32,651 nucleotides of DNA from a virus. Below are positions 22,940-31,142 of this stretch, one piece after another (within the stretch, counting starts at the first letter, position 1; every line of letters begins with the position of its first letter). Below the pieces are notes generated by a model. That model was not told the DNA's origin. It searched no databases and was given only the letters and a program-made list of their open reading frames with translations. Location: IMG/VR virus record IMGVR_UViG_3300025914_000475, positions 1 to 32,651 of that record, one strand, 5' to 3'. A program made the translations under genes and the position numbers.

Positions 22940-23157
22940 AGGGGTTGGAGAAGGTCATTCTATATGGCCGCGAAAGCAACAATCCCGCAGCAACCTACTG
23001 GATAGCCCGCAATCGCCTTATGCGCGAGTTTGGGTGGTCACCAGATGTTGCTGATAAAGCGGAGACCGAGCGGAGAGATGAAATCATGCTCCACTTAAAG
23101 ATATTCGAGCTCGAAAATGAGCGGCAAGAAAAAGAAAACATGAGAGCGGCACAATAA
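22622..23157 (+). CDS. Tail assembly chaperone, frameshifted long form (gpGT-like)
   Basis: A -1 shift at C-CCA-AAA (22927-22933) continues in ATC-GTA-GAG-GGG and joins the frame ending at 23157, giving about 178 residues. The downstream frame has no ATG near its beginning; TTG at 22945 would be its first start. It encodes YWIARNRLMREFGWSPDVADKAETERRDE, a helical T-like domain. This matches the programmed -1 frameshift of lambda G/GT and many siphoviruses. The T part is thought to contact the tube protein. The tape measure gene starts on the last base of this stop (TAATG). Confidence 0.75.
22927..22933 (+). promoter_or_regulatory. Programmed -1 frameshift heptamer CCCAAAA
   Basis: It fits the X-XXY-YYZ rule in the correct phase (C CCA AAA) and lies one sense codon before the zero-frame TAG. 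The -1 frame is open from here to the end of the T-like segment. The purpose is to set the ratio of the two tail chaperones. Confidence 0.72.
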
Positions 23158-25610
23158 TGCTAGATCAAACCATACTCGACATTATTATTAGAGCCAAGGA
23201 TCAAGCCTCTGGTGTTTTCAAAGATACTGCCGGGAATATGTCCGGCATCAATAAAGCTGCAACGATAGCTGCGGGCGCTACAACGGCCGCATTTGTTGCA
23301 ATTGGAGCTGCATCAGTAAAGATGGCGGCTGATTTTCAGCAACAAACAACCACCCTTGTTACGACTGCCGGTGAAAGCGAGAAAAACCTGGCGATGGTTC
23401 GCACGGGTATTCTCGACATATCATCGCAAACTGGTACATCAGCAAAAGAAATGGCTACAGCCATGTATACCATCGAAAGTGCCGGTTATCACGGTGCTGA
23501 TGGTCTTACGATCTTAAAAGCTGCCGCGCAAGGAGCAAAGACGGAAAATGCCGATTTGCAAAAAGTTGCTGATGCCGTAACGAGCTCGATGCGAGATTAT
23601 CATAAACCAGCTAGCGATGCGGCCGATGTTACAAGCAAGATTGTTGCGGCTGTCGGTGCTGGTAAAACGACCTTCGAGGACTTTACCGGATCTTTGCACA
23701 GCGTATTACCGATTGCGAGTGCCGCACATATTAGCCTTGAAGACATTCTAGGCGACGTTGCTAGCATGACCGTGCATGGTATGTCGGCCGACCAGGCGAC
23801 TCAGAACCTTGCCAATGCAATCCGCACGCTACAAAGCCCTTCACAAAGCGCGCAGCAGTATCTTGCTTCTATCGGCATCAATGCCGCTGATCTTAGCGAT
23901 AAGCTCAGTACGAAAGGTTTGAGCGGCACATTAGAGGAAGTTTCGCAGGCCATCATGCAACACATGGGGCCAAGCGGCAAAGTTCTAATCGATAGTTTCA
24001 ACCAGAGCAAGTCCGCTGCGGCCGATGCACAACAAATGATCAGCAAAATGCCTGCTAACCTGCAAGCGCTTGCCAAGCAATATCTCGCTGGCTCAATCTC
24101 AGCAAAGGATTGGCGCACCGACACGAAAAACCTAGGCGCCGATCAAGCGAACCTCGCGAACCAATTCGCCAGTGTTGCCAACACTGCCGGTGGTTTCAAT
24201 AACCTGCTTAAATCGGGCTCACCAACAGCTCTAACCTACTCACAGGCTCTACAAAAGGCAACTGGCAACGCTACGACTATGAACGTTGCCTTGATGCTCA
24301 CCGGTGAGAATGCAGAATATACAGCCAACGCGGTGAAAGCCGTCGGCGCTGCACACGCCGAAGCAGGTAACAATGTTGCGGGCTGGCAGTTGATCCAAAG
24401 CAACTTTAATCAAGTGTTGTCTGAAGCAAAAGAGTCGCTAATGAACACGGCGATTGCATTGGGCACCGCTCTATTGCCAGCGCTCACCGCGATGTTAAAA
24501 GCTGTGATGAATGTCGTCGAACCTATTGCAGAATGGACAAATAAACACAAGAATCTCACGGCAATCATATTTACCGGTGCTACTGCCATTGCTGGTCTTA
24601 CAACGGCTATTCTGTTGGCACATGGGGCATTTTCAAAGATTAGTACCTCCGCCAACCTTGTTAAAAAAGGTATTTTGGCTATCAAAGACAGTTCTATGAT
24701 TGCCTCTATCGCGACAAAAGCCATGGCCGCTGCACAGTGGCTTCTTAACGTTGCCATGGATGCTAACCCTATCGGGTTGATAGTGATCGCGGTTGCAGCA
24801 TTGATTGCCATCGTAATAACCCTTACGAACAGTTGGAAAAAGGTTGCAGACTTCTTTGTGCAGCTCTGGGATGATATCGTTGGATTCTTTAAAAACCACA
24901 TCGAGCTAATCGTAGGCGTTATTCTTGGCCCACTAGGCGGCTTGATCGTATGGATCATTATGCACTGGAAACAAGTGAGCGCATTCTTCTCTGAACTATG
25001 GAGAGACATCGTAAATGGCGTTGGTGGTTTCATCGGTGGTGTAATTAATTTCTTTAAAAACCTTCCTGGTCAAATATTGGGCGCGCTCGGTGACGCCGGA
25101 AGCATGCTATTTGATATTGGAAAGAACATCGTCCAAGGTCTGATTAATGGTGTGACGGGTATGATCGGCGCCGCTGGTAATGCTGTTAAGAACGTAGGAA
25201 GTAGCATCGTCAACGGATTAAAAGGGTTGCTCGGTATTCACTCACCATCAACAGTCTTCCACGAAATTGGTCAAAACCTCGGCCAAGGTCTGGTAAATGG
25301 TATTACCTCAACAAAGAGTGCAGTTCAAACTGCTACTAACGGGTTGGTAAATGTACCGAATGGTCGATCAGTTGCAAACCTACCGACATCTGGTGGTGCG
25401 CTGCCATCCGCATCATACGGATCGCCGTCACAGCCACAGGGTGGCGTTGTATTTAACGCTGGTGGCATTACCGTTCAAATCGGTATGTATGCCGGTACGG
25501 CCAACGAAAAACAACAGATAGCGGTAGAAATATGGCAGGAACTCATGAAAGTAGCAAGACAGCACAACATGGCCGGTAATATCCCTAATCTCGGAGTGAG
25601 GGCGGTATAG
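23157..25610 (+). CDS. Tail tape measure protein
   Basis: This 817-residue, Ala-rich, mostly helical protein has the TP901-like tape measure core (MAADFQQQTTTLVTTAGE, SSQTGTSAKEMATAMYTIESAGYHG, SLEDILGDVASMTVHGMSA). Hydrophobic segments lie around residues 465-490, 535-560 and 580-605. The C-terminal GLLGIHSPSTVFHEIGQNLGQGLVNGI is typical of such proteins. No peptidoglycan hydrolase domain is visible. The protein sets tail length. By the known rough rule of 0.15 nm per residue, a tail near 120 nm is expected. That is an estimate only. Confidence 0.92.
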   Translation: MLDQTILDIIIRAKDQASGVFKDTAGNMSGINKAATIAAGATTAAFVAIGAASVKMAADFQQQTTTLVTTAGESEKNLAMVRTGILDISSQTGTSAKEMATAMYTIESAGYHGADGLTILKAAAQGAKTENADLQKVADAVTSSMRDYHKPASDAADVTSKIVAAVGAGKTTFEDFTGSLHSVLPIASAAHISLEDILGDVASMTVHGMSADQATQNLANAIRTLQSPSQSAQQYLASIGINAADLSDKLSTKGLSGTLEEVSQAIMQHMGPSGKVLIDSFNQSKSAAADAQQMISKMPANLQALAKQYLAGSISAKDWRTDTKNLGADQANLANQFASVANTAGGFNNLLKSGSPTALTYSQALQKATGNATTMNVALMLTGENAEYTANAVKAVGAAHAEAGNNVAGWQLIQSNFNQVLSEAKESLMNTAIALGTALLPALTAMLKAVMNVVEPIAEWTNKHKNLTAIIFTGATAIAGLTTAILLAHGAFSKISTSANLVKKGILAIKDSSMIASIATKAMAAAQWLLNVAMDANPIGLIVIAVAALIAIVITLTNSWKKVADFFVQLWDDIVGFFKNHIELIVGVILGPLGGLIVWIIMHWKQVSAFFSELWRDIVNGVGGFIGGVINFFKNLPGQILGALGDAGSMLFDIGKNIVQGLINGVTGMIGAAGNAVKNVGSSIVNGLKGLLGIHSPSTVFHEIGQNLGQGLVNGITSTKSAVQTATNGLVNVPNGRSVANLPTSGGALPSASYGSPSQPQGGVVFNAGGITVQIGMYAGTANEKQQIAVEIWQELMKVARQHNMAGNIPNLGVRAV

Positions 25611-25611
25611 T

Positions 25612-25947
25612 ATGTCACTCATAACACTCAACGGAAATAGCGGTGTTCCGCAACCATCGGAATTAACCGAAGAATATTTGCACGTGCGACGAGTCCGCAC
25701 TACTATAACCGGCCTATCTCGTCAGATTTGGCTTGCACAAAAAATGCAGGTAACAATGAAGTTCGAGGGCATTACACAGAGCCAGTTTAATTTGCTCAAC
25801 GGCTATATTGCCGGCGGTGCTCTCATAAGCTATAGCAACTCGTCGAGTGGCTGGAGCTTTAGTGGTTTTGCTACGTCCGCACCAGATCAATACATTCGTG
25901 GTGCATCGATGCTCCGTAATATGACAATCGTAATCCTACAACAATGA
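25612..25947 (+). CDS. Small distal tail protein
   Basis: These 111 residues are beta-rich (YLHVRRVRTTITGLSRQIWLAQKMQVTMKFEGITQSQFNLLNGYI) and follow the tape measure gene by one base, where distal tail (Dit-like) or minor tail proteins are usually encoded. It is too short for a classical Dit. The role is inferred from position. Confidence 0.55.
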   Translation: MSLITLNGNSGVPQPSELTEEYLHVRRVRTTITGLSRQIWLAQKMQVTMKFEGITQSQFNLLNGYIAGGALISYSNSSSGWSFSGFATSAPDQYIRGASMLRNMTIVILQQ

Positions 25948-25948
25948 T

Positions 25949-27643
25949 ATGCAAGCAGTATCCTCGACATTCCAAGCAAACACAGTCGCAGCCAACCAAT
26001 ACCCAACGTATGCGATTTTAATTTCGTGGCTCGAAACCATCAATACGTCCTATTCGTTTTTTACTATTGGCACCTCAAAGATCGGTGGTCCGGACGTTAT
26101 TAAGGGCTCTGGCAGCTCTGTCACGTTTCTCGATCGCTATCAATATACCGACTATTCTCAGTATGGTGTGAGCGTTGACGTTAACCAGGCATTGGGCCAA
26201 TATCCGTACGGCACTCTCATGGCCATGTGCACAATTAAGCTTGAAAATACGAGCCAAATATTTACGCAGGGTAACGACCCAACAATTGGCAACTACATAC
26301 TGCCTAACCGACCGGTTAAGTTTACCGTTGGATTTGCAAGCGATATTAATGGTTCAAGTCGTGAAGATATAGCAATGTTTGCCGGCTATAGTACGGCGCC
26401 AGACAATGATATTTTAAACCGTGATACAACGCTCATATGTTACGACGGCATGAATTACCTAAATAACACTCCATCGGCTGGTGGTGGGCCGCTGGCGGCC
26501 GCAAATGGAGGTGTGTATGTAAATACATATGCTCATTTGATTATCGCCGATCTGATGCAAGAAGCAGGATTTTCAAGTAGTCAATATGTTATCGAACAGA
26601 GCTTGCAGCAACCCATTGGCTTTCTGGCACCAATTAACTTTCAGGGTGGCACAAATACCGGGGGTAACCAGGGGTCTATTGGTTATATTATTTCGGCACT
26701 ATGTGAAGCAGAGCTTGGTATTGCATTCTTTGACGAAGCTGGTATATTTCACTTTTGGAATCGGCAACACATTCCAAACAACCAAACTGTACAATGGAAA
26801 TTTGATTATAATGAGACGCTTGGTGGTGGTAATAACACGGGTATTGTTGATTATTCGATTGAAAACACACCAGTCATTAACGATGTTGTTGTAGTGGCTA
26901 ACCCGCGCGCCGTTCAAGCAAAGCAAGAGGTGTGGCAGCTTACCCAACCTTTTCTAATACCAGCAGGCTCGACCGCTCAGCTCTCCGTTGATTTTACGGA
27001 CGCCGACGGCGCACTGCCGGTTACATCAGTAGATACCCCTGTATATTACACATCGGCAACAAGCTCAAATTATTCCACAAACCTCAACCAAGACGGCTCT
27101 AGCACCTTGGATGTACATGGTAATATATCGATCACAGGCACAACGCTCAAAGGCTCTAACTACCTTATAACATTCCAAAATACCTATTCGCAGCCGGTCT
27201 ACGTAACGTCTCTTAACTTGTATGGCACACCAGCCAAAGTAACCATGCAGATTAACCAGGAGTTTAGCGACGCCACTTCTATAGGCCTCTATGGTGCTAA
27301 CCCGGCAAATAATGGTCTTCCGATTAAAATTGCAAATGATCTTATTCAAGATCCGAATACTGCAAACTCGATTGCCTACCAACTCGTTACAGATTATAAA
27401 ATACCCCAACAGCGTATTGTTGCCGAGGTAATGAGTGTGCCACAGATTCAGTTTGGCGATTTTACGCAAATGACATTATCTGATATCAGCCAAACAAAGA
27501 ATTATACCGTTGTCGGTAAATCGTTCACGCTTAGCAAAGAGGAGCCATTTCAACAGAAGTTGGAAATGGAAGTTAAGCAAATGGTTAGCTATTTTACGAT
27601 TGGTACATCACTAATTGGTGGTACAGACCAAATAGCGCCGTAA
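25949..27643 (+). CDS. Baseplate / tail tip protein
   Basis: This 564-residue, beta-rich protein follows the distal tail gene by one base. Its domain order suggests a hub-like N-terminal half, a carbohydrate-binding-like middle (TAQLSVDFTDADGALPVTSVDT, then a jelly-roll style stretch) and a closing segment near PQIQFGDFTQMTLSDISQTKNYTVVGKSFTL. The latter resembles the end of Tal/gp27-like hub proteins. FFTIGTSKIGGPDVI near residue 37 recurs as YFTIGTSLIGGTDQI at the C-terminus. It ends one base before the convergent gene. Assignment is by position and style. Confidence 0.6.
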   Translation: MQAVSSTFQANTVAANQYPTYAILISWLETINTSYSFFTIGTSKIGGPDVIKGSGSSVTFLDRYQYTDYSQYGVSVDVNQALGQYPYGTLMAMCTIKLENTSQIFTQGNDPTIGNYILPNRPVKFTVGFASDINGSSREDIAMFAGYSTAPDNDILNRDTTLICYDGMNYLNNTPSAGGGPLAAANGGVYVNTYAHLIIADLMQEAGFSSSQYVIEQSLQQPIGFLAPINFQGGTNTGGNQGSIGYIISALCEAELGIAFFDEAGIFHFWNRQHIPNNQTVQWKFDYNETLGGGNNTGIVDYSIENTPVINDVVVVANPRAVQAKQEVWQLTQPFLIPAGSTAQLSVDFTDADGALPVTSVDTPVYYTSATSSNYSTNLNQDGSSTLDVHGNISITGTTLKGSNYLITFQNTYSQPVYVTSLNLYGTPAKVTMQINQEFSDATSIGLYGANPANNGLPIKIANDLIQDPNTANSIAYQLVTDYKIPQQRIVAEVMSVPQIQFGDFTQMTLSDISQTKNYTVVGKSFTLSKEEPFQQKLEMEVKQMVSYFTIGTSLIGGTDQIAP

Positions 27644-27644
27644 A

Positions 27645-28115
27645 TTACGCGCCAATCGCTATCCATGTGTAAAAACCAAAGCCAGCAGAAAAGTTACCAC
27701 CAGAAGGTTTGTGTAGATAAACGGTAAAGCCTGATGCTGTGGGTAATACCGGCTTTGTTTGTACTAATGCCTCGACTAAGTTGCCGTTCGATCCATATAT
27801 TTGTGATGTCGAATGGTCACCAGCAAAGCTCGTAAGGATTATGGGGGGATTTGTAAAAGGTGTCCCAAATGTCACCGTTTCACTAATAAATGTAGAGCCT
27901 GTATTATACGCAATAACGCCCCAGCCGGTTAGAATACGAGCTGCTGTTTCCGTCGTGTTCGTTGTATCATTCTGTCTAGTGGTAAGGTAGCTTGAAATCG
28001 CCGACCCTGTAACCGAGCCATTAGCCAAGTGCCTTGCAATGATAATTCCATCATTAAACCCGTTACCATTGTTGAAGGACGCGTCATTGCTACCGATATG
28101 ATCCGCAATGGCCAA
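27645..28115 (-). CDS. Alternative tail-fibre C-terminus (silent cassette), oriented leftward
   Basis: In the current orientation this reads as 156 residues starting MAIADHI, then GSNDASFNNGNGFNDGI (shared residue for residue with the fibre at 28710). A different C-terminus follows, with TGWGVIAYNTGSTFISETVTFGTPFTNPPIILTSF and ending YLHKPSGGNFSAGFGFYTWIAIGA, a beta-rich receptor-binding-type end. No SD precedes the apparent ATG. The seven residues before the shared block look accidental, so I read this as the stored half of an invertible fibre gene and not a stand-alone gene. It ends one base from the tail-tip gene stop. Confidence 0.65.
   Translation of the reverse strand: MAIADHIGSNDASFNNGNGFNDGIIIARHLANGSVTGSAISSYLTTRQNDTTNTTETAARILTGWGVIAYNTGSTFISETVTFGTPFTNPPIILTSFAGDHSTSQIYGSNGNLVEALVQTKPVLPTASGFTVYLHKPSGGNFSAGFGFYTWIAIGA
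28044..28096 (-). repeat. Left 53-bp inverted repeat of the fibre switch
   Basis: It is the perfect reverse complement of 28783-28835, with all 53 bases identical, including silent positions. It encodes the shared GSNDASFNNGNGFNDGI block in the leftward cassette. Identity stops sharply at both ends. Confidence 0.9.
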
Positions 28116-28126
28116 CAGATACCGCT

Positions 28127-28146
28127 ATGGTTGATTAAAACACAAC
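28127..28146 (+). promoter_or_regulatory. Late-gene promoter element, copy 5 (inside the invertible segment)
   Basis: Exact match to ATGGTTGA-N7-ACAAC (N7 = TTAAAAC), with AGATACCGCT upstream as in copy 4. The next ATG is 19 bp away, with no SD. Its position means that the direction of fibre transcription follows the orientation of the segment. Confidence 0.75.
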
Positions 28147-28165
28147 GAGCTCAGACAATCAAAAC

Positions 28166-28717
28166 ATGATTCATAAGAGCTCGATTGGCTTAAAAACAGC
28201 AAAACACCTCAGCCGACTACTCCAAGAGGAGCAGGAACCTGATGCTCGTGCCGAGGCTAAGGAGATTCTTGATTTCTATCTAAAAAACTATGAAATTGTA
28301 CAAATTGTACGATGTGATGGGTGTGGCTCAGATCTCTGCCTGGAAGTGCTTGATCCTGATCAATATGCGATGAACCTCACGCACTATCACCATGAGGGTT
28401 TGCGTATGATCGAACTCGCTGGTGCGCCACTATTATCTCGCCGAAAGCGGCTTGATGGTGCTATGGGCTATGAATGTAAATGCGGTAATAACACACTTAA
28501 CTCAGAGGTAGAGCTTGGCCTAATACCTAGTGTCAAAATTAGAAAAGGTACGACTGTTATGCCCGGTTCCATTCCTACTATCCAGCCCCACCATGAGGCC
28601 GCTGTGGCACTCCAAATTGCTAATCAACACTATACGCCAGATGTAACGATTAATGGTGCATTCAAGACTACGGAAACATTTACGGTCGAACGCATAAAGG
28701 GGCCAGCTCATGCCTAG
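28166..28717 (+). CDS. Hypothetical zinc-binding protein encoded inside the invertible segment
   Basis: This 183-residue protein has helices up to residue 45. A cysteine cluster CDGCGSDLC (about residues 49-57) and a later CKCGNN (about 101-104) follow, probably coordinating one zinc. The C-terminus is beta-rich (PDVTINGAFKTTETFTVERI). It starts 19 bp after late element 5 and overlaps the fibre gene by 8 bp, so it would be made with either fibre version. It could be a fibre assembly factor or an adaptor to the tail tip; the family is unknown. Confidence 0.6.
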   Translation: MIHKSSIGLKTAKHLSRLLQEEQEPDARAEAKEILDFYLKNYEIVQIVRCDGCGSDLCLEVLDPDQYAMNLTHYHHEGLRMIELAGAPLLSRRKRLDGAMGYECKCGNNTLNSEVELGLIPSVKIRKGTTVMPGSIPTIQPHHEAAVALQIANQHYTPDVTINGAFKTTETFTVERIKGPAHA

Positions 28718-29360
28718 CTCTGGTTACGCCACGATCTCGTTTACTGCTGGCGAGCAGCCAACAACCGCAAAGTGGAATCTTGTCGGTAGCAATGACGCGT
28801 CCTTCAACAATGGTAACGGGTTTAATGATGGAATTTTGGTACCACGCCACTTTTCTTCGACCGCGGTAAATTCGAGCGTAGTTGATTGGACGACAGCGGG
28901 TGGAATATGGTGGCAAGAACTAGGTCGCGCAACTGCCTCGGTCGCTGGTACGACTATTACCATATCATCCATACCAGCACGTACGTATCTCCGAATCTTA
29001 GTGAACTTATTACCGACAGCGGCGACGAGTACCGTTAAGTTAATTTTTAACGGTGATTCGGGTACGAACTACGGCTATCGCTTATCGACAAACGGAAGTG
29101 CAGATTCAACGGGTACATTTGCTGGTTTACCTATAGATACGGCTGCAAGTCCTGCGAGTGTTATGTGGGTAGAGCTCGAAGGAAACAACAATGCCAGTAA
29201 GGCAAAGCTCTTTGTAGGGCACTCGATAGATGAGAACTGTAATCGTCGTGAGCTAAATGCCTTGTGGTCTAACACATCGGCCCAGATCAACAGCATTGCA
29301 TTGAACACTTCCGTGAATATGGCGGTCGGTTCAGAAATTATAGTATTGGGTCATAACTAG
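28710..29360 (+). CDS. Tail fibre protein, currently expressed version
   Basis: These 216 residues have a short N-terminus (MPSSGYATISFTAGEQPTTA, then KWNLV, residues 1-25). The shared GSNDASFNNGNGFNDGI block (26-42) comes next, then a beta-rich C-terminal domain (RATASVAGTTITISSIPARTYLRILVNLLP, later VMWVELEGNNNASKAKLFVGHS). The latter resembles lectin-like or adhesin tips. N-terminal 'ATISFTAGEQPTTAKWN' with 'GSNDASF' is a style I associate with fibres of small bacterial phages. The first 25 codons lie inside the invertible segment and the rest lies outside it. Confidence 0.65.
   Translation: MPSSGYATISFTAGEQPTTAKWNLVGSNDASFNNGNGFNDGILVPRHFSSTAVNSSVVDWTTAGGIWWQELGRATASVAGTTITISSIPARTYLRILVNLLPTAATSTVKLIFNGDSGTNYGYRLSTNGSADSTGTFAGLPIDTAASPASVMWVELEGNNNASKAKLFVGHSIDENCNRRELNALWSNTSAQINSIALNTSVNMAVGSEIIVLGHN
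28783..28835 (+). repeat. Right 53-bp inverted repeat of the fibre switch
   Basis: Perfect inverted copy of 28044-28096. The reading frame within the repeat is identical in both copies (GGT AGC AAT GAC...), so recombination anywhere inside keeps the fibre frame. Confidence 0.9.
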
Positions 29361-29375
29361 ATAGCGTTTTGGTTG

Positions 29376-29395
29376 ACTGTTGCCTCTGTTACAAC
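29376..29395 (+). promoter_or_regulatory. Late-gene promoter element, copy 6 (degenerate)
   Basis: This site matches the consensus at 13 of 20 bases and keeps the GTTG-N9-CAAC core. A second half-site, TTGGTTGA, begins at 29369. The next ATG (29409) is 13 bp further on, with no SD. It makes genes from 29409 on independent of the fibre-switch orientation. Confidence 0.5.
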
Positions 29396-29408
29396 GTGTA
29401 ATAGTCGT

Positions 29409-29993
29409 ATGGGTAGCCAAGATAAAAACCTCCGTCAAGTCGCTATTCCGTATTACGGGCAAATCATGGGATATAACCGAGCGGAGCAATCAGACCAAGA
29501 CGTTTCTATAGCTCAGCTAGTTTATGGATCTGGTGTTGCCCAAGCGGGTGATCTTTACCCATTCACATACAGTAGTGCTCAAAAAGATTTTATGGTGAGA
29601 ATCCTACGGCCACAATTTGGCCAACTGATTGAGGCGTATTTAAATCTTAGTTTGACGTTCGATACTGCTGAAACCTCGCCAAAATTCTACGTTTCCGCTG
29701 GCTCCGGCTATGCAGCTGATGGTACTACCCCGATTGTTCCATCCCAAAGCTATATTCAACAGGCGCATCAAACAATTACCGGACAAACATCCCCGCTTAC
29801 TGGCGTTGCCGGACAGCCTATGACGCAATATAAGCTAAATATTCTGTCACTATTACCTCTGGGGCCTGGTTCGACCAATTTCAATCCCGATAGTTTTGTT
29901 GTGGGTATTCATTTCTTGCAAACGCCAGTTATGACCGGTTTATTTCATTTGCAAAAATTCTTCGTAACAGGAAGTGCATTGGTAATACCATAA
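29409..29993 (+). CDS. Hypothetical tail/fibre-region protein
   Basis: These 194 residues start at the ATG after late element 6. The open frame extends upstream, but that stretch runs through the promoter element. The protein is beta-rich (LIEAYLNLSLTFDTAETSPKFYVSAGSGYA and FVVGIHFLQTPVMTGLFHLQKFFVTGSALVIP), with no transmembrane helix or enzyme motif. It starts a run of three beta-rich proteins and is likely a virion component. Confidence 0.55.
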   Translation: MGSQDKNLRQVAIPYYGQIMGYNRAEQSDQDVSIAQLVYGSGVAQAGDLYPFTYSSAQKDFMVRILRPQFGQLIEAYLNLSLTFDTAETSPKFYVSAGSGYAADGTTPIVPSQSYIQQAHQTITGQTSPLTGVAGQPMTQYKLNILSLLPLGPGSTNFNPDSFVVGIHFLQTPVMTGLFHLQKFFVTGSALVIP

Positions 29994-31141
29994 TGGGCAT
30001 GCTTGATAAACGTTCGGCGGCAGTACCGTTAAATACCTTTCGCCAGGACTATAATATTATTGCTTTTGTTCCGGGTCGTGGGGCGACTGGTAGCTCGCCG
30101 ACAGGGGTAACGCGATATACTTATTGGCTCGATTGTGATCCGTTTGATATATATAACCGGAGTCTCATTAGTCAAAACGTTAGTTTTCAGATATTTGCAG
30201 ATTCATTGCTCTCTACGGCTATTGTTCCTTATATAATTGTGGATCAAAGCGATGATATTCCCGATGAGCAGGTAATTGTAGGTCCTACGTCATTAGGCGG
30301 CTCGATAATATTAGCGCCGGGGCAGCCGCCTTACTATCTCAATACCAAATTCCTAGCCCAGCCTATTAACTCTAATTTCCAAAACGATCAGGGTCGCTAT
30401 AGTATGGCGGGGTATGTCGGACAGGGTACAGGTTTCGGAGGAACGCAGATGGTCGGCCAGGCATTCGTGCCAAAGCAGTCGAAACTAACGGGATTCTCCC
30501 TAGCTGAACTATTCCACACCAATATTACAGATCATACTAAATTCTTTAATCTCAACTTTGAGCTATGGAATTCAAACAAGCAGTTTGTGGCGCATATAGG
30601 CACTTTGCAGCCAACCTACAACGCGGCGGTGCAACCGTCTGGCTTAACGACAGACAGTAGTTGTACGGCGTATTGTAGCGGCATTACATATAATATCTGT
30701 GACGACAGCATAAAACGCTGGATCACTCTTAACCAGGTAAATATACAGCTCAATAGCCCGGTTAATGTTTCACCTGGACAAACGTATTATATAATCGTTC
30801 GCCAGGCAACTCTTAGCACTACTAATTATTATTTCCTCGGTAACAATACCAAAAGCACAGGTGCGTTATCAGGATCGGGGCGCTATACTGCCTATGATCA
30901 AACAGGCGCAGCAGTGGCTGCACATGCAATTATTGCGGCCGACGGGTCTTCGACATTCTCCAATGTTGTAGATATAAATGGTAATCCGGTCGATTTTCCG
31001 TTTACTACCCAAGGGAATACGGGTCGTATAGCCGTGACATTCTGGTGGGGTAATCAGTCAACATCATATTGGTCTACACCGCCGCAAAATCTGCCGGGCA
31101 GTTTCAAATTTATTCACCTGGATTTTGACCAAAGGATATAG
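29993..31141 (+). CDS. Hypothetical receptor-binding-type protein
   Basis: This 382-residue protein is predominantly beta-strand and Ser/Thr/Asn-rich, with three cysteines close together (CTAYCSGITYNIC, about residues 222-234). Elements such as NLNFELWNSNKQFVAHIGTL and VSPGQTYYIIVRQATLSTTNYYFLG resemble carbohydrate-binding or choice-of-anchor adhesin folds. It overlaps the previous stop by one base (TAATG). It is probably a distal tail or receptor-binding subunit. No specific family was recognised. Confidence 0.55.
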   Translation: MGMLDKRSAAVPLNTFRQDYNIIAFVPGRGATGSSPTGVTRYTYWLDCDPFDIYNRSLISQNVSFQIFADSLLSTAIVPYIIVDQSDDIPDEQVIVGPTSLGGSIILAPGQPPYYLNTKFLAQPINSNFQNDQGRYSMAGYVGQGTGFGGTQMVGQAFVPKQSKLTGFSLAELFHTNITDHTKFFNLNFELWNSNKQFVAHIGTLQPTYNAAVQPSGLTTDSSCTAYCSGITYNICDDSIKRWITLNQVNIQLNSPVNVSPGQTYYIIVRQATLSTTNYYFLGNNTKSTGALSGSGRYTAYDQTGAAVAAHAIIAADGSSTFSNVVDINGNPVDFPFTTQGNTGRIAVTFWWGNQSTSYWSTPPQNLPGSFKFIHLDFDQRI

Positions 31142-31142
31142 T

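Larger units (their letters stand above)
28097..28782. other. Candidate invertible segment carrying late promoter, zinc protein and fibre N-terminus
   Basis: The 686 bp between the two 53-bp inverted repeats contain late element 5, the gene at 28166 and the first 25 codons of the fibre gene at 28710. Inversion would turn the promoter and fibre N-terminus leftward. The shared block would then be fused in the same frame to the stored C-terminus, giving a predicted 174-residue fibre instead of the current 216-residue one. No recombinase gene lies in the window. The mechanism is inferred from layout. Confidence 0.6.

Noticed and set aside
24410-25033. Long minus-strand open frame (207 codons) within the tape measure gene
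   Set aside because: It is a shadow of the Ala-rich helical coding strand: no SD, odd composition (Ile/Ala/Thr/Met-rich), and fully inside a certain gene.
27645-29360. Diversity-generating retroelement acting on the fibre
   Set aside because: No reverse transcriptase, no template/variable repeat pair with adenine-directed differences; the repeat is perfect and inverted.
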